Assembly: GCF_000759675.1 (NCBI RefSeq)
Contig: NZ_BAWM01000035.1
Coordinates: 1-64,000 of the forward strand
From: Neobacillus niacini
Lineage (GTDB): Bacteria; Bacillota; Bacilli; Bacillales; Cytobacillaceae
Reading direction: 5' to 3'
DNA length: 64,000 nucleotides
Under the pieces are notes generated by a model that was not told where the DNA came from, made no database searches, and was given only the letters and a program-made list of their open reading frames with translations. Positions 10,144 to 21,631 of the stretch are shown here, piece after piece; within the stretch, counting starts at the first letter, position 1, and each line of letters opens with the position of its first letter. The position numbers and the translations under genes were made by a program.

Positions 10144-11109
10144 GTGAAAATATTGGATTTAAAACAGAAATTATTAGTCATTATTGGTCCAACAGCAGTT
10201 GGGAAAACAAAGTTAAGCATAGAACTGGCTAAACAGTATAATGGCGAAATTATCAGCGGCGATTCCATGCAGATTTATCGTGGTATGGATATCGGAACTG
10301 CAAAAATAAAAATCGAGGAAATGGAGGGAATCCCCCACCATTTGATTGATATTAAAGAGCCGGATGAAAGTTTTTCTGCAGCTGAATTCCAGCAGCTTGT
10401 ACGAGCAAAAATATCAGAAATCAACTCGAAGGGTAAGCTTCCTATCATTGTTGGCGGGACTGGGCTTTATATTCAAGCAGTTATATATGATTACCAGTTT
10501 TCCGAGGCACCAGCGGATGATGTTTTTCGATTACAGCTTGAAGAGAGAGCAAAAGAAATTGGAAATGAGGCGCTGCATCGTGAATTAACACAGATAGATT
10601 TTGAAAGTGCAAGCCAAATTCATCCCAATAATGTTAGAAGAGTGATTAGGGCACTTGAAATTTATCATTGTACTGGTAAGATTATGAGTGACTATCAAAT
10701 TAATCAGCAGCCAGATCTTCTATACGAAACGGCCCTTATCGGTTTAACAATGGATAGGGAGAAGCTATACGAGCGAATTAATATGCGTGTTGAAATGATG
10801 ATGTCGGAAGGGCTTCTCGAAGAAGTCAAATCGCTATACAAGCAAGGGCTAAGAGATTGTCAATCCATTCAGGCTATTGGTTATAAGGAAATCTATGATT
10901 ATCTTGATGGGAAAGTTAGCTTTAACGACGCAGTGGAAAGTTTAAAACAAAATTCTAGGCGATATGCAAAAAGACAACTAACCTGGTTTCGGAACAAAAT
11001 GGACGTTGAATGGTTTGAATTAACAAATGTGCCAGATTTGTCAAAAAAAATAACCGAAATTTCTCGTTATGTTGAAGGAAAGCTACAAGTAAAATCGAAT
11101 ACATATTAG
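10144..11109 (+). CDS. miaA: tRNA dimethylallyltransferase MiaA
   Basis: 321 residues. It transfers a dimethylallyl group to A37 of tRNAs reading UNN codons. The P-loop GPTAVGKT is at about residues 14-21, the catalytic-Asp region is [16 protein letters not shown], and QAIGYKE and the [12 protein letters not shown] tail match the family. The start is GTG, set by AAAGGG 4-9 nt upstream; no ATG fits. hfq follows after 26 bp, the common arrangement. Confidence 0.96.
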   Translation: MKILDLKQKLLVIIGPTAVGKTKLSIELAKQYNGEIISGDSMQIYRGMDIGTAKIKIEEMEGIPHHLIDIKEPDESFSAAEFQQLVRAKISEINSKGKLPIIVGGTGLYIQAVIYDYQFSEAPADDVFRLQLEERAKEIGNEALHRELTQIDFESASQIHPNNVRRVIRALEIYHCTGKIMSDYQINQQPDLLYETALIGLTMDREKLYERINMRVEMMMSEGLLEEVKSLYKQGLRDCQSIQAIGYKEIYDYLDGKVSFNDAVESLKQNSRRYAKRQLTWFRNKMDVEWFELTNVPDLSKKITEISRYVEGKLQVKSNTY

Positions 11110-11135
11110 TAGAGATAAAAGAGGAGGATATACAA

Positions 11136-11366
11136 ATGAAAACCACCATCAACATTCAGGACCAATTTTTAAACCAGTGTCGTAAGGATAATACCCATGT
11201 AACGGTATTCTTATTAAACGGATTCCAATTGAGAGGCCAAATTAAAGGCTTTGATAATTTTACGGTACTTTTTGAATCAGAAGGAAAGCAGCAATTGGTT
11301 TACAAGCATGCGATCTCAACCTTTGCACCGCAAAGAAATGTTCAGCTTGACCTTGATGCGCAATAA
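11136..11366 (+). CDS. hfq: RNA chaperone Hfq
   Basis: 76 residues, the short Gram-positive form. The Sm1 stretch with [19 protein letters not shown] and the Sm2 motif YKHAIST are intact. It forms a hexameric ring that binds U-rich and A-rich RNA. AGGAGGATATACAA precedes the ATG. It is cotranscribed with miaA and closed by a terminator. Confidence 0.97.
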   Translation: MKTTINIQDQFLNQCRKDNTHVTVFLLNGFQLRGQIKGFDNFTVLFESEGKQQLVYKHAISTFAPQRNVQLDLDAQ

Positions 11367-11381
11367 CCTGTACTTATGATT

Positions 11382-11412
11382 GAGCCCATGAAATCTGTGG
11401 GCTCTTTTTTAT
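11382..11412 (+). terminator. Terminator of miaA-hfq
   Basis: GAGCCCA and TGGGCTC arms followed by a run of T. Confidence 0.85.
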
Positions 11413-11488
11413 TTTTATAATGATTTGTTAACCGGATGAATACACATAAATGAAGGAGTATTGCTTTGCAAAATGAGAGGTGAAGGCT

Positions 11489-12439
11489 TTGGATCAACCG
11501 ATTCGCATGAAAAGTAATGGACAAATAAGTGTGTCCCTCAACTCGCAAAAGAGGAAGTCATTAACGAAAGAGCTACCTGTTCCCCAAGTTGTTCCAAAGG
11601 TAATTCCCCCGGAGCACTCGGCATTAAAGGAAATCGAAGACGAGCTCGGGGCATTGGTAGGTATGGAAGAAATGAAACGAATGATAAAAGAAATTTATGC
11701 TTGGATTTTTGTGAATAAAAAACGTGAAGAAATGGGTATGAAGGCAAGAAAACAAGCACTTCATATGATGTTTAAGGGTAATCCTGGGACTGGAAAAACA
11801 ACCGTTGCTAGATTAATTGGCAAGCTCTTCTTAAAGATGAATGTACTTTCTAAGGGACACTTAATTGAGGCAGAACGAGCTGACCTTGTTGGGGAATATA
11901 TCGGTCATACCGCACAGAAAACAAGGGACCTAATCAAAAAAGCACAGGGTGGTATCTTGTTCATCGATGAAGCCTATTCATTAGGGCGTGGTGGAGAGAA
12001 GGATTTTGGAAAAGAAGCGATTGATACGCTAGTTAAGCATATGGAGGATAAACAGCATGAATTTATTCTCATTCTTGCTGGTTATTCCCGGGAGATGGAT
12101 TATTTCTTAACTTTGAATCCTGGGCTGCATTCCCGCTTTCCATTAGTCATCGACTTTCCGAATTACACAATTGAACAATTGATGGAAATTTCCAGCCGAA
12201 TGCTTGATGAAAGAGAGTATACCTTAAGCCATGAGGCGGAAAAAAAGCTAAAGGACCATTTAATTTGGGTTAAAGCAGTGCTTAATCCCAATAGTTTTTC
12301 GAATGGCCGGTATGTTCGTAACATTATTGAAAAATCAATTAGGGCTCAAGCCATGCGGCTTTTATTGCAGAATAGCTTCGACAAACATGAATTAATGACC
12401 CTTAGGAGTAATGATTTAATTTTCGAAGAAGATTCATAA
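11489..12439 (+). CDS. spoVK: Stage V sporulation protein K (AAA+ ATPase)
   Basis: 316 residues with one AAA+ module of the CbxX/CfqX type: Walker A GNPGTGKTT near residue 97, Walker B GILFIDEAYSL near 155, sensor and arginine-finger region through NPGLHSRFP, and a helical lid domain with NGRYVRN. In B. subtilis it is needed for spore maturation in the mother cell. The TTG at 11489 is preferred because GAGAGGTGA lies at the right distance and the protein then starts like B. subtilis SpoVK; the GTG at 11480 overlaps the ribosome site. Confidence 0.93.
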   Translation: MDQPIRMKSNGQISVSLNSQKRKSLTKELPVPQVVPKVIPPEHSALKEIEDELGALVGMEEMKRMIKEIYAWIFVNKKREEMGMKARKQALHMMFKGNPGTGKTTVARLIGKLFLKMNVLSKGHLIEAERADLVGEYIGHTAQKTRDLIKKAQGGILFIDEAYSLGRGGEKDFGKEAIDTLVKHMEDKQHEFILILAGYSREMDYFLTLNPGLHSRFPLVIDFPNYTIEQLMEISSRMLDEREYTLSHEAEKKLKDHLIWVKAVLNPNSFSNGRYVRNIIEKSIRAQAMRLLLQNSFDKHELMTLRSNDLIFEEDS

Positions 12440-12475
12440 AAAAATCGGCGGACAATTAGGCCGCCGATTTTTAAT
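12438..12475. terminator. Bidirectional terminator, spoVK / TRIC-type gene
   Basis: ATCGGCGG and CCGCCGAT arms with A-run and T-run on either side. It serves both convergent genes and overlaps the last codons of the minus-strand gene. Confidence 0.85.
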
Positions 12476-13076
12476 GTGCTCTTAGTCTCCTAGAAGGAAG
12501 TTTCCAATCAAATGTGTATGAAAGGACCCTTAGTGCTGTTATTAGTACAAATAAGGTGTACAACTCCAAAGGACTTGAGGCAATCTTTAATCCTATGATG
12601 AGACCAGCAAGAATCGCCCATACTGCATAAATTTCCGCTCGTAATACAATGGGTTTTCTGCCTGCTAGTAAATCGCGGATTATTCCCCCGCCAATACCAG
12701 TTAAGACAGCTGCCACAATGACCGCACTAATCGGATGGTCCATATTCGCTGCGTAAATGGCACCCTGTATTGCGAAAGCGGACAACCCGATGGCATCGAA
12801 AAAGTTCCCCCATTTTTGCCAATGCCGCAACAAATTGTTTGGAAATAAAAATACAGCCGTGATCGATAATAAAGCAAATTGGAAGAACAACCCTTGTTCC
12901 CATAATGCAGAAACGGGGACACCAATTAATAGATTTCGAATGGCTCCTCCACCGAAGGCGGTAACAATTCCCAAAATATATACCCCTAAAATATCATACT
13001 CCTCTTCCATCGCTATTATCGCTCCACTTACAGCAAAAGCAATGGTTCCAATGATACTTAAAACATCCCATGTCAT
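12471..13076 (-). CDS. Trimeric intracellular cation channel family protein
   Basis: 201 residues with six to seven membrane helices built from two similar halves. Each half carries the family's glycine-rich signature, AFGGGAIRNLL near residue 43 and GIGGGIIRDLLAGRKP near residue 130. Bacterial members (UPF0126, YvgT/YicG-like) form trimeric monovalent-cation channels. It is transcribed alone, convergent with spoVK and divergent from hflX. The start follows AGGAG with a slightly long spacing. Confidence 0.88.
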   Translation of the reverse strand: MTWDVLSIIGTIAFAVSGAIIAMEEEYDILGVYILGIVTAFGGGAIRNLLIGVPVSALWEQGLFFQFALLSITAVFLFPNNLLRHWQKWGNFFDAIGLSAFAIQGAIYAANMDHPISAVIVAAVLTGIGGGIIRDLLAGRKPIVLRAEIYAVWAILAGLIIGLKIASSPLELYTLFVLITALRVLSYTFDWKLPSRRLRAH

Positions 13077-13244
13077 TTTGTTCGGTTTCTCCTCGATGTA
13101 AAAATACTTATATTCTTTAAATTTTCAGAAACAGTATAATTTTAACACGGAAGTAAAAATAATCAACATAATTAATAAAAATTAGGGTAATAATATCTTT
13201 TTTGGTATGATGAGATGAGAGAATTTACGAAAGCAGGTGTTGGT

Positions 13245-14513
13245 ATGGAACAAGAAGTAAGCTTAGAAAAAGCAATCTTAGTTGGCTGCCAAACGCAAAC
13301 ATTAGAAGATAGTCGGTTCCAATATTCTATGGAGGAGCTTGCTTCCTTAACAGAAACAGCTAAGGGTGAAGTTCTTATGACAGTTGTTCAAAAACGAGAG
13401 CGTATCCACTCAGCCCTATATATAGGTAAGGGGAAAGTCGAAGAACTAAAAGCACTTGTTGATGAAGTAGAAGCGGACTTAGTCATTTTTAACGATGAAC
13501 TTTCCCCAAGCCAAAAACGAAATCTGGCTTCGGAATTAAGTGCCCGCATTATTGATCGGACTCAACTAATACTAGATATATTTGCGCAACGAGCAAGATC
13601 TAAAGAGGGTAAGCTTCAGGTTGAATTAGCACAGCTCCAATATTTATTGCCGCGTCTTGCTGGGCAGGGGACTGCGTTATCAAGATTAGGTGCCGGTATC
13701 GGAACAAGAGGACCTGGGGAAACCAAGCTTGAATCAGACCGTCGACATATTCGTCGAAGGATTGATGATATCAAGAGTCAGCTGGCAGTTATTGTTCAAC
13801 ATCGAGAGCGTTACCGGGAAAGAAGAAAGAAAAACAAAACATTTCAAATTGCGATCGTTGGCTATACGAATGCAGGAAAATCAACACTCTTTAACCGTCT
13901 TTCTGAAGCGGATTCGTTTGAGGAAAATCAATTATTTGCTACATTGGATCCAATGACACGAAAGTTGGTTTTACCAAGTGGGTTTCTAACCTTAATTACA
14001 GATACGGTTGGATTCATTCAAGACCTGCCCACAGCGCTGATTGCCGCCTTTCGTTCGACTCTTGAAGAGGTTAAGGAAGCAGACCTTCTTTTGCATGTTG
14101 TCGATATGTCCAATGCGGACTATTTCCAGCATGAGAAAACAGTTAATAAACTGCTTGAAGACTTGGAAGTGAAAGACATTCCACAAATAACCGTCTATAA
14201 TAAAAGGGATATTAAGCATCCTGATTTTGTACCAACGACGAATTCACCTCTCATCTTCATAAGTGCTTATGATAAAGAGGACCGAAATGAACTTAAAAGA
14301 AAAATTGAAAAAGCTATTATTGAAATGATGGACCAATATCAAGTAAGTATACCTTCAACGGAGGGGAAACTGCTTGCACAATTAAAGAATGAGACGATTG
14401 TAAGAGAACTGGTTTTTGATGAAGAAAAAGAGCTTTATCAATGTAGAGGATTTTCTCTTTCAGATCAACAAATATCCGGACAAATACAGAAATACAAAAC
14501 TAGAATGGAGTAA
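13245..14513 (+). CDS. hflX: GTPase HflX
   Basis: 422 residues, a ribosome-associated GTPase that can split stalled ribosomes. The N-terminal nucleotide-binding domain leads to the HflX glycine-rich loop [15 protein letters not shown], then the G domain with G1 [10 protein letters not shown]3 DTVGF and G4 NKRD. The ATG at 13245 follows GCAGGTG; an in-frame start at 13215 lacks a ribosome site. ynbB begins 5 bp after its stop, so the two are cotranscribed as in B. subtilis ynbA-ynbB. Confidence 0.94.
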   Translation: MEQEVSLEKAILVGCQTQTLEDSRFQYSMEELASLTETAKGEVLMTVVQKRERIHSALYIGKGKVEELKALVDEVEADLVIFNDELSPSQKRNLASELSARIIDRTQLILDIFAQRARSKEGKLQVELAQLQYLLPRLAGQGTALSRLGAGIGTRGPGETKLESDRRHIRRRIDDIKSQLAVIVQHRERYRERRKKNKTFQIAIVGYTNAGKSTLFNRLSEADSFEENQLFATLDPMTRKLVLPSGFLTLITDTVGFIQDLPTALIAAFRSTLEEVKEADLLLHVVDMSNADYFQHEKTVNKLLEDLEVKDIPQITVYNKRDIKHPDFVPTTNSPLIFISAYDKEDRNELKRKIEKAIIEMMDQYQVSIPSTEGKLLAQLKNETIVRELVFDEEKELYQCRGFSLSDQQISGQIQKYKTRME

Positions 14514-14517
14514 CAGC

Positions 14518-15789
14518 ATGTTTCAACAGTTAAAAAATGGGGAAAAGCTTCAAGAAATAGTAAGTGATGTAGAACAACAAATTGCATTCGTACATAAAGC
14601 AATAGACGAAAGAATTGAAACCAATCAATTTCGAGTTTTAAAAAGTTACCAAAAGCATAGGGTAAGTGATTCTCACTTTATACCTTCAACCGGGTATGGA
14701 TATGATGATATCGGCAGAGATACATTAGAACTTATTTATGCAGATGTATTTGGTGCTGAGGCAGGTCTTGTACGTCCTCAAATTATCTCAGGAACACATG
14801 CGATTTCAATATCTTTATTTGGTATCCTTCGTCCTGGAGATGAGCTACTCTATATAACCGGAAAACCGTACGATACCCTTGAAGAAATTGTTGGGATCCG
14901 CGGCAATGGAGTGGGTTCTTTAAAGGAATTTGGTATTTCCTACGATAGTGTCGAATTAACCGAAGAGGGAACGATTAACTGGGATGTGGTTGCATCTAAG
15001 ATCAAACCTAATACTAAAATGATCGGAATACAACGTTCTAAGGGATATGCAACACGTCCGTCTTTTACTGTTTCTGAAATCAAAGAGATGATTTCGTTTG
15101 TAAAAGAAATCAAGGAAGATGTAGTCGTTTTTGTAGATAACTGCTACGGAGAATTCGTCGAGGAATTAGAGCCTTGTCATGTTGGAGCCGATTTAATGGC
15201 AGGGTCGCTGATTAAAAATCCTGGTGGAGGAATTGCTAAAACGGGTGGATATATCGTTGGAAAAAAACAATATGTGGAAGCCTGTTCCTATCGAATGACA
15301 TCCCCAGGAATCGGTGCAGAGGCAGGTGCTTCCCTATACAGCCTTCAAGAAATGTATCAGGGATTCTTTTTGGCTCCTCATGTAGTAGGTCAAGCATTAA
15401 AAGGAGCCGTTTTTACAGCGGCACTTCTCGAAAAACTTGGGATGAATTCTTCACCTAAATGGGATTCACGAAGAACGGATATAATTCAATCTGTCCAATT
15501 TGATGATAAAGAAAAAATGATTGCTTTTTGCCAGGCCATTCAATTTGCTTCACCGATTAATTCACATGTTACCGCCTATCCAGCCTATATGCCAGGGTAC
15601 GAGGATGATGTGATTATGGCGGCGGGGACATTTATCCAAGGTGCAAGTATTGAACTGACGGCTGATGGACCGATACGACCTCCTTACGTTGCCTATGTTC
15701 AGGGAGGGCTAACTTATTCACATGTAAAAATGGCCGTTTGTCTTGCGGTAGATTCGTTAATTGAAAAAAAATTGATGGAATTAAACTAA
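14518..15789 (+). CDS. ynbB: PLP-dependent methionine gamma-lyase family protein YnbB
   Basis: 423 residues, aspartate-aminotransferase fold type I, the group annotated as aluminium-resistance or methionine gamma-lyase family. The probable PLP lysine is in GSLIKNPGGGIAKTGG (about residue 233), with the cofactor-phosphate region at SGTHAIS near 92 and the ring-binding Asp in VVFVDNCYGEF. The substrate is not proven. The ATG at 14518 follows TGGAG. A longer reading frame back to 14416 overlaps hflX and is not used. Confidence 0.88.
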   Translation: MFQQLKNGEKLQEIVSDVEQQIAFVHKAIDERIETNQFRVLKSYQKHRVSDSHFIPSTGYGYDDIGRDTLELIYADVFGAEAGLVRPQIISGTHAISISLFGILRPGDELLYITGKPYDTLEEIVGIRGNGVGSLKEFGISYDSVELTEEGTINWDVVASKIKPNTKMIGIQRSKGYATRPSFTVSEIKEMISFVKEIKEDVVVFVDNCYGEFVEELEPCHVGADLMAGSLIKNPGGGIAKTGGYIVGKKQYVEACSYRMTSPGIGAEAGASLYSLQEMYQGFFLAPHVVGQALKGAVFTAALLEKLGMNSSPKWDSRRTDIIQSVQFDDKEKMIAFCQAIQFASPINSHVTAYPAYMPGYEDDVIMAAGTFIQGASIELTADGPIRPPYVAYVQGGLTYSHVKMAVCLAVDSLIEKKLMELN

Positions 15790-15800
15790 TGTATGATGCA

Positions 15801-15830
15801 AAGGATAACTAAAGTAGTTGTCCTTTTTAT
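15801..15830 (+). terminator. Terminator of hflX-ynbB
   Basis: GGATAACTA and TAGTTGTCC arms (one G-U pair), then T-run. Confidence 0.75.
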
Positions 15831-15842
15831 TTGAAAAAAACA

Positions 15843-15893
15843 TGTTAGAAAACCTAACATAGGATTGACATCTTTTCTGACACGAAATATAAT
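15843..15893 (+). promoter_or_regulatory. glnRA promoter with two GlnR operators
   Basis: The first operator, TGTTAGAAAACCTAACA at 15843-15859, fits TGTNA-N7-TNACA exactly. A second imperfect one, TGACA-N7-TGACA, is at 15866-15882. The -35 TTGACA (15865-15870) and -10 TATAAT (15888-15893) are 17 bp apart, a consensus sigma-A promoter whose -35 is covered by the second operator. This is the classical autorepression layout of GlnR. Confidence 0.93.
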
Positions 15894-15930
15894 AGCATTA
15901 TAAATCAGCAAAAGGAGAGGAGAAATTTAA

Positions 15931-16332
15931 ATGAGTGGGAAAGAAATACGCCGCTCAATGCCACTATTCCCAATCGGGACCGTCATGCAGCTAACTGAAT
16001 TAACTGCTAGACAAATTCGATATTATGAAGAGCATCAATTGATTTCTCCAGCAAGAACAGATGGGAATAGAAGACTCTTTAGTCTAAATGATATTGATAG
16101 TTTATTAGAAATTAAGGATCTTATTGATCAAGGTGTAAATATGGCTGGGATTAAGCAGCTTTTCTTGGTCAAAGAACAACAATCTAATGTTGTCCAGCAA
16201 CAGGCTGAAAAAGCCAAGCAAGAGTTATCAGACGAACAGCTACGAAATTTACTCCGGCATGAATTGCAGCAAGCTGGAAGATTCAATCGTTCGTCATTAA
16301 GGCAAGGGGATATGTCACGATTTTTCCATTAA
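15931..16332 (+). CDS. glnR: Transcriptional repressor GlnR
   Basis: 133 residues, MerR-type winged [30 protein letters not shown] is the DNA-binding helix region, followed by a dimer helix. The Gln-rich C-terminal tail is the part which in this family senses feedback-inhibited glutamine synthetase. It represses glnRA under nitrogen excess. An AGGAGAGGAGA run precedes the ATG, and glnA follows after 22 bp. Confidence 0.96.
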   Translation: MSGKEIRRSMPLFPIGTVMQLTELTARQIRYYEEHQLISPARTDGNRRLFSLNDIDSLLEIKDLIDQGVNMAGIKQLFLVKEQQSNVVQQQAEKAKQELSDEQLRNLLRHELQQAGRFNRSSLRQGDMSRFFH

Positions 16333-16354
16333 ATATTATTTGGAGGTAATAAGA

Positions 16355-17689
16355 ATGGCTAAGTTTACAAGAGAAGATATTAAAAGGTTGGCACAAGAGG
16401 AAAATGTAAAATTTATTCGTTTACAATTCACTGATATTTTAGGAACGATTAAAAATGTTGAGATTCCGGTAAGCCAATTAGAAAAGGCTTTGGATAATAA
16501 AATGATGTTTGACGGATCTTCTATCGAAGGTTTTGTACGTATTGAAGAATCTGATATGTATTTATATCCAGATTTGAATACATGGGTGGTATTCCCTTGG
16601 ACTGCTGAAAAAGGAAAAGTTGCTCGTTTAATTTGCGATATCTATACTGCAGAAGGAAAACCATTTGATGGTGATCCACGTAATAACTTAAGAAGAGTAT
16701 TGAGAGAAATGGAAGAACTTGGATTTACAGACTTTAACTTAGGACCTGAGCCAGAATTCTTCTTATTTAAATTAGACGAAAAAGGTGAGCCAACACTAGA
16801 ATTGAACGATCAAGGCGGATATTTCGACTTCGCGCCAACTGATTTAGGAGAAAACTGCCGTCGTGATATCGTACTAGAACTAGAAGAAATGGGCTTTGAA
16901 ATTGAAGCTTCTCACCACGAAGTAGCTCCAGGTCAACATGAAATTGACTTTAAATATGCGGATGCTTTAACAGCATGTGATCAAATTCAAACATTCAAAT
17001 TAGTAGTAAAAACGATCGCTCGTAAGCACGGTTTGCATGCAACGTTCATGCCAAAACCATTATACGGAGTAAACGGTTCTGGAATGCACATGAATCTTTC
17101 GTTATTTACAAATGGCAAAAATGCTTTCTACGAGCCAACTGGTGATTTAGAAATGAGTGATACTGCTCGTCAGTTCATTGCTGGAATCTTAAAGCATGCT
17201 CCTAGCTTTACAGCGGTAACAAACCCAACTGTAAACTCTTATAAGCGTCTAGTTCCTGGCTATGAAGCACCTTGCTACGTTGCGTGGTCTGCTAGAAACC
17301 GTTCACCATTAATCCGTATTCCAGCTTCACGTGGATTAAGTACTCGTGTTGAAGTAAGAAGCGTTGACCCAGCTGCAAACCCATATCTAGCAATGGCTGT
17401 TCTATTAAAAGCTGGTTTAGATGGTATTAAAAATAAAATGACTCCTCCAGCTCCAGTTGACCGTAACATCTATGTAATGAGCAAAGAGGAAAGAATCGAA
17501 GAAGGAATCATCGATCTTCCTGCAACACTAGCTCAAGCTTTAGATCAATTGAAGTCTAATGAAGTAATTGTTTCTGGTTTAGGAGAACACATCTTTGAAC
17601 ACTTTATCGAAGCAAAAGAGATCGAGTGGGATATGTTCCGTACTGTTGTTCACCCTTGGGAACGCGACCAATATATGAGCATGTATTAA
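16355..17689 (+). CDS. glnA: Glutamine synthetase, type I
   Basis: 444 residues, the GSI-alpha length typical of Bacillus. It makes glutamine from glutamate and ammonia with ATP and forms a dodecamer. Visible are the active-site loop DGSSIEGF (about residue 50), metal ligands in GPEPEFFLF and [11 protein letters not shown], and the substrate region [16 protein letters not shown] precedes the ATG at 16355. Its product also signals nitrogen status to GlnR. Confidence 0.98.
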   Translation: MAKFTREDIKRLAQEENVKFIRLQFTDILGTIKNVEIPVSQLEKALDNKMMFDGSSIEGFVRIEESDMYLYPDLNTWVVFPWTAEKGKVARLICDIYTAEGKPFDGDPRNNLRRVLREMEELGFTDFNLGPEPEFFLFKLDEKGEPTLELNDQGGYFDFAPTDLGENCRRDIVLELEEMGFEIEASHHEVAPGQHEIDFKYADALTACDQIQTFKLVVKTIARKHGLHATFMPKPLYGVNGSGMHMNLSLFTNGKNAFYEPTGDLEMSDTARQFIAGILKHAPSFTAVTNPTVNSYKRLVPGYEAPCYVAWSARNRSPLIRIPASRGLSTRVEVRSVDPAANPYLAMAVLLKAGLDGIKNKMTPPAPVDRNIYVMSKEERIEEGIIDLPATLAQALDQLKSNEVIVSGLGEHIFEHFIEAKEIEWDMFRTVVHPWERDQYMSMY

Positions 17690-17698
17690 TATAAAGAG

Positions 17699-17735
17699 AC
17701 CCAGTGTGGATATAATCCATACTGGGTTATTTGTT
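17699..17735 (+). terminator. Terminator of glnRA
   Basis: ACCCAGTGTGGAT and ATCCATACTGGGT arms, followed by a T-rich stretch. Confidence 0.75.
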
Positions 17736-17739
17736 TCAA

Positions 17740-18024
17740 TTATTTTTCATTTTTTTCATTTAGTAACTTAAATCTGGTGAGAATAATATCACTGCTAATC
17801 CCTACAAGTACCGATACTAAAATATTTTCAACCAAAGAACTTGGAGTTGTGTAAATTACCACGAGGAGACAAGCGACTAAGCATATAAGTATTTCTTCTA
17901 GAAAACCTAGATAAATAAATTTCTTTGTTTTACGAGGCATGATGATTTTTCCGTGCTTTCGAACATGACTGATAATTCCTACTGATCCACCAATAACCAT
18001 TGAGAAAATAATGTCCTTCAACAC
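17740..18024 (-). CDS. Small membrane protein, DUF4257-like
   Basis: 94 residues with three hydrophobic segments (about 3-20, 37-62 and 64-84) and a basic loop PRKTKKFIYLGFLEE between the first two. It looks like a Bacillus family I associate with DUF4257, which has no known role. The start is a GTG ten bases after AAGGAGAG. It stands alone, convergent with glnA. Confidence 0.55.
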   Translation of the reverse strand: MLKDIIFSMVIGGSVGIISHVRKHGKIIMPRKTKKFIYLGFLEEILICLVACLLVVIYTTPSSLVENILVSVLVGISSDIILTRFKLLNEKNEK

Positions 18025-18385
18025 TGTTTTCCACTCTCCTTAAGCCTGGATTTTTTGACCTAAGGTAAACTCTTGGTGTAATACCATTATACTAATAGTG
18101 GAAACTAGATAGAATGAGTATATATACACAATTTTGAATATTTTCCAAAAATAAACATATAAAAAAACAGAACTATGACTTTGATAGTCTGATTTCGTTG
18201 CTCATGGATTTTAAAAGATGATCACCAGCTATTGACTATCAGATAGCTGTTACGTTTTTCATGCTATTATATTTCCATTATCTAATATAACCTGGATATA
18301 TTAATAAAAATAAAGAGTCCAATTCAAATACGAATTGGACGCATTTTCTTGAACTACTAAGTACTTGTTTCTAGCTCATTATGGA
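18025..18385. other. Gene-free spacer with lexA terminator
   Basis: About 360 bp. The only clear element is a hairpin at 18317-18340 (GTCCAATTC/GAATTGGAC) that, read on the minus strand, ends in U-rich sequence and should terminate lexA. Short inverted pieces near 18226-18247 (AGCTAT/ATAGCT) have no evident role. Confidence 0.5.
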
Positions 18386-19009
18386 TTAATGAATGTGACG
18401 ATAAACACCGATAACTTTTCCAAGTATGGATACGTTTCTTAAGATAATTGGGTCCATAGTCGAGTTTTCCGGCTGAAGGCGAATGAAATCTTTTTCTTTA
18501 AAAAATCTTTTACAGGTCGCTTCATCTTCTTCTGTCATTGCGACGACGATATCTCCATTGTTAGCAGTTTGCTGCTGTCTAACGATTACATAATCTCCAT
18601 CGAGAATTCCAGCTTCTATCATACTCTCACCCATGATTTCTAGCATAAATACTTGCTCATCTGCAGGTGCTAGACTTTCAGGAAGTGGGAAATACTCTTC
18701 AACGTTTTCAATGGCTGTAATAGGAACTCCTGCAGTTACTTTACCAACAATCGGTACATTGACAACATTGTTTCTTGGAATATTTACACTTTCATCCGCT
18801 TCTAGTATTTCAATTGCTCTTGGTTTGGTTGGGTCTCTTCTAATCAGTCCTTTGCTTTCCAAACGTGCCAAGTGACCATGCACGGTAGAACTAGAGGCAA
18901 GACCAACAGCTTCTCCAATTTCCCTAACGGAAGGTGGATAGCCTTTTTTCTTTACTTCCCCTTTAATAAATTCAAGGATATCCTGCTGTCGCTTAGATAT
19001 TTTTGTCAT
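18386..19009 (-). CDS. lexA: SOS repressor LexA
   Basis: 207 residues. The winged HTH has [28 protein letters not shown], and the S24 protease domain shows the self-cleavage bond Ala93-Gly94 (VTAGV), the nucleophile Ser129 (GESM) and the base Lys167 (TCKRF). The start is the ATG at 19009 after GAGGTG; upstream in-frame codons have no ribosome site. It is divergent from yneA across a region full of LexA boxes, and represses itself. Confidence 0.97.
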   Translation of the reverse strand: MTKISKRQQDILEFIKGEVKKKGYPPSVREIGEAVGLASSSTVHGHLARLESKGLIRRDPTKPRAIEILEADESVNIPRNNVVNVPIVGKVTAGVPITAIENVEEYFPLPESLAPADEQVFMLEIMGESMIEAGILDGDYVIVRQQQTANNGDIVVAMTEEDEATCKRFFKEKDFIRLQPENSTMDPIILRNVSILGKVIGVYRHIH

Positions 19010-19046
19010 AATAGATACACCTCGCCCTATTTGATTATTTAAATTA

Positions 19047-19151
19047 ATTATAGCATGTTCGTATTTTTTATACAAACATAAGTTCGAATTATTGTTGACA
19101 ACAAACAAATGTTCGGATTATAATAAAAACATAGAAACGAACATATATTCT
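19047..19151. promoter_or_regulatory. Divergent lexA / yneA promoters with LexA boxes
   Basis: Boxes fitting CGAAC-N4-GTTCG with one mismatch lie at 19073-19086 and 19102-19115; a two-mismatch box is at 19138-19151. For yneA, TTGACA (19095-19100) and TATAAT (19119-19124) are 18 bp apart with the second box between them. For lexA, a minus-strand TATAAT at 19047-19052 and TTGTAT at 19070-19075 are 17 bp apart, the first box touching the -35. The yneA-yneB operon should therefore be DNA-damage inducible. Confidence 0.9.
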
Positions 19152-19169
19152 GGATAGGGGTTGTTTATT

Positions 19170-19988
<819 letters not shown>

Positions 19989-20041
19989 ATTTTAAATTTA
20001 TACAACACGTTATCAAGACAAAAAAATACAACCCCTTTTGT

Positions 20042-20062
20042 AAGTGCGTAAGCACTTATTTT
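20042..20062 (+). terminator. Small hairpin with T-run before the island recombinase
   Basis: AAGTGC and GCACTT around a four-base loop, then TATTTTT. It would attenuate any read-through from yneA-yneB' into the recombinase gene. Confidence 0.45.
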
Positions 20063-20116
20063 TATTAGCGATTACTAATGATATAAGGGAAATAAATTTT
20101 AAATTGTGGAGGGTAG

Positions 20117-20767
<651 letters not shown>

Positions 20768-21211
20768 ATAGATTAAAAACTTCTTTTTAAATAACTATGT
20801 CTTTAAAAAATCTACATAATAAATATTCTCTGTTAAAATTTAGAACCATCAACGAGGAATAAAGGAATATCCCCAATTAATACTATTTTCCAAAATAGAA
20901 TATTTAAATTTTGGGCTGTTCTTTATTTTGACAGCCTTTTTTTGTTGTCAAAATAGAATAGTAAATGTACTAACAAAAGATTTCTTCCTTTAACTTGTTG
21001 AGATATTACTATAAATTAATAAGCCTTGAATATTAAATAAACTGTTTTAGTTTTCGTAACCAGGTTAAATTTTTATAAACAAAAACTTATAAAGACAAAA
21101 TAGCAATTTTTTCTTCTTATGTTAATATTTATTAGTAGATTACTATAACTCGTTAATTTCAACATATTATATAGAGCAAATCTCTCAATATATTCTACAC
21201 AGTTAAAATAG
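20768..21211. other. Gene-free AT-rich spacer in the island
   Basis: About 440 bp. A hairpin GGCTGT/ACAGCC at about 20914-20944 followed by seven T is a likely terminator. Copies of CAAAATAGAATA occur near 20892 and 20950, with an inverted TTATTTTG between. Nothing coding is evident. Confidence 0.4.
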
Positions 21212-21526
21212 GGACGTGAAGCATCTGAGCAAACGAATGAAATAAAATTAACTCCTGCTAGTACAGATATACAAGAAATTGTAGTTAGTCCTACCGGTTA
21301 TTCACCTAAAGAAATAGTTTTAGAATCAGGAAAACAATCTACAATTAACTTTAGGACCGAAGAGGGAACGGGTTGTTTAACTACGGTACTTTCAGATAAA
21401 CTCGGAATCAATTCAGTTTTAAAAGAAGGTTCTAATAATTACCTTAACATTAAAGCTCTTGAACCAGGGACTTATGAATATGCCTGTGGTATGAATATGT
21501 ATAAAGGTACCATAACCGTTAAGTAA
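21212..21526 (+). pseudogene. Cupredoxin-domain protein, 5' end missing
   Basis: An open frame of about 104 codons directly after a TAG, without any start codon or ribosome site. It reads EIVVSPTGYSPKEIVLESGK near the N-terminal side and PGTYEYACGMNMYKGTITVK at the end, a small blue-copper fold with the Cys and Met ligands (ACGMNM). The signal peptide or membrane anchor is lost, so it is probably not made or exported. It fits the copper theme of the island. Confidence 0.7.
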
Positions 21527-21563
21527 TTAGTTTTAGAAATAATTATTAAATATAAATTAGAAT

Positions 21564-21592
21564 CTCCACAATTTCTGCACTTTTTTATGCTA
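21564..21592 (+). promoter_or_regulatory. Island regulon site 1 (before the CcdA-like gene)
   Basis: Direct-repeat half-sites CTCCA (21564) and CTGCA (21575) are exactly 11 bp apart, followed by a -10-like TATGCT at 21587-21592, so the second half-site takes the place of the -35. It shares its sequence with eight other sites in the island. Confidence 0.7.
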
Positions 21593-21631
21593 TCTTGATC
21601 CTATTAATCTGGATAATTTAGGTGATATCAT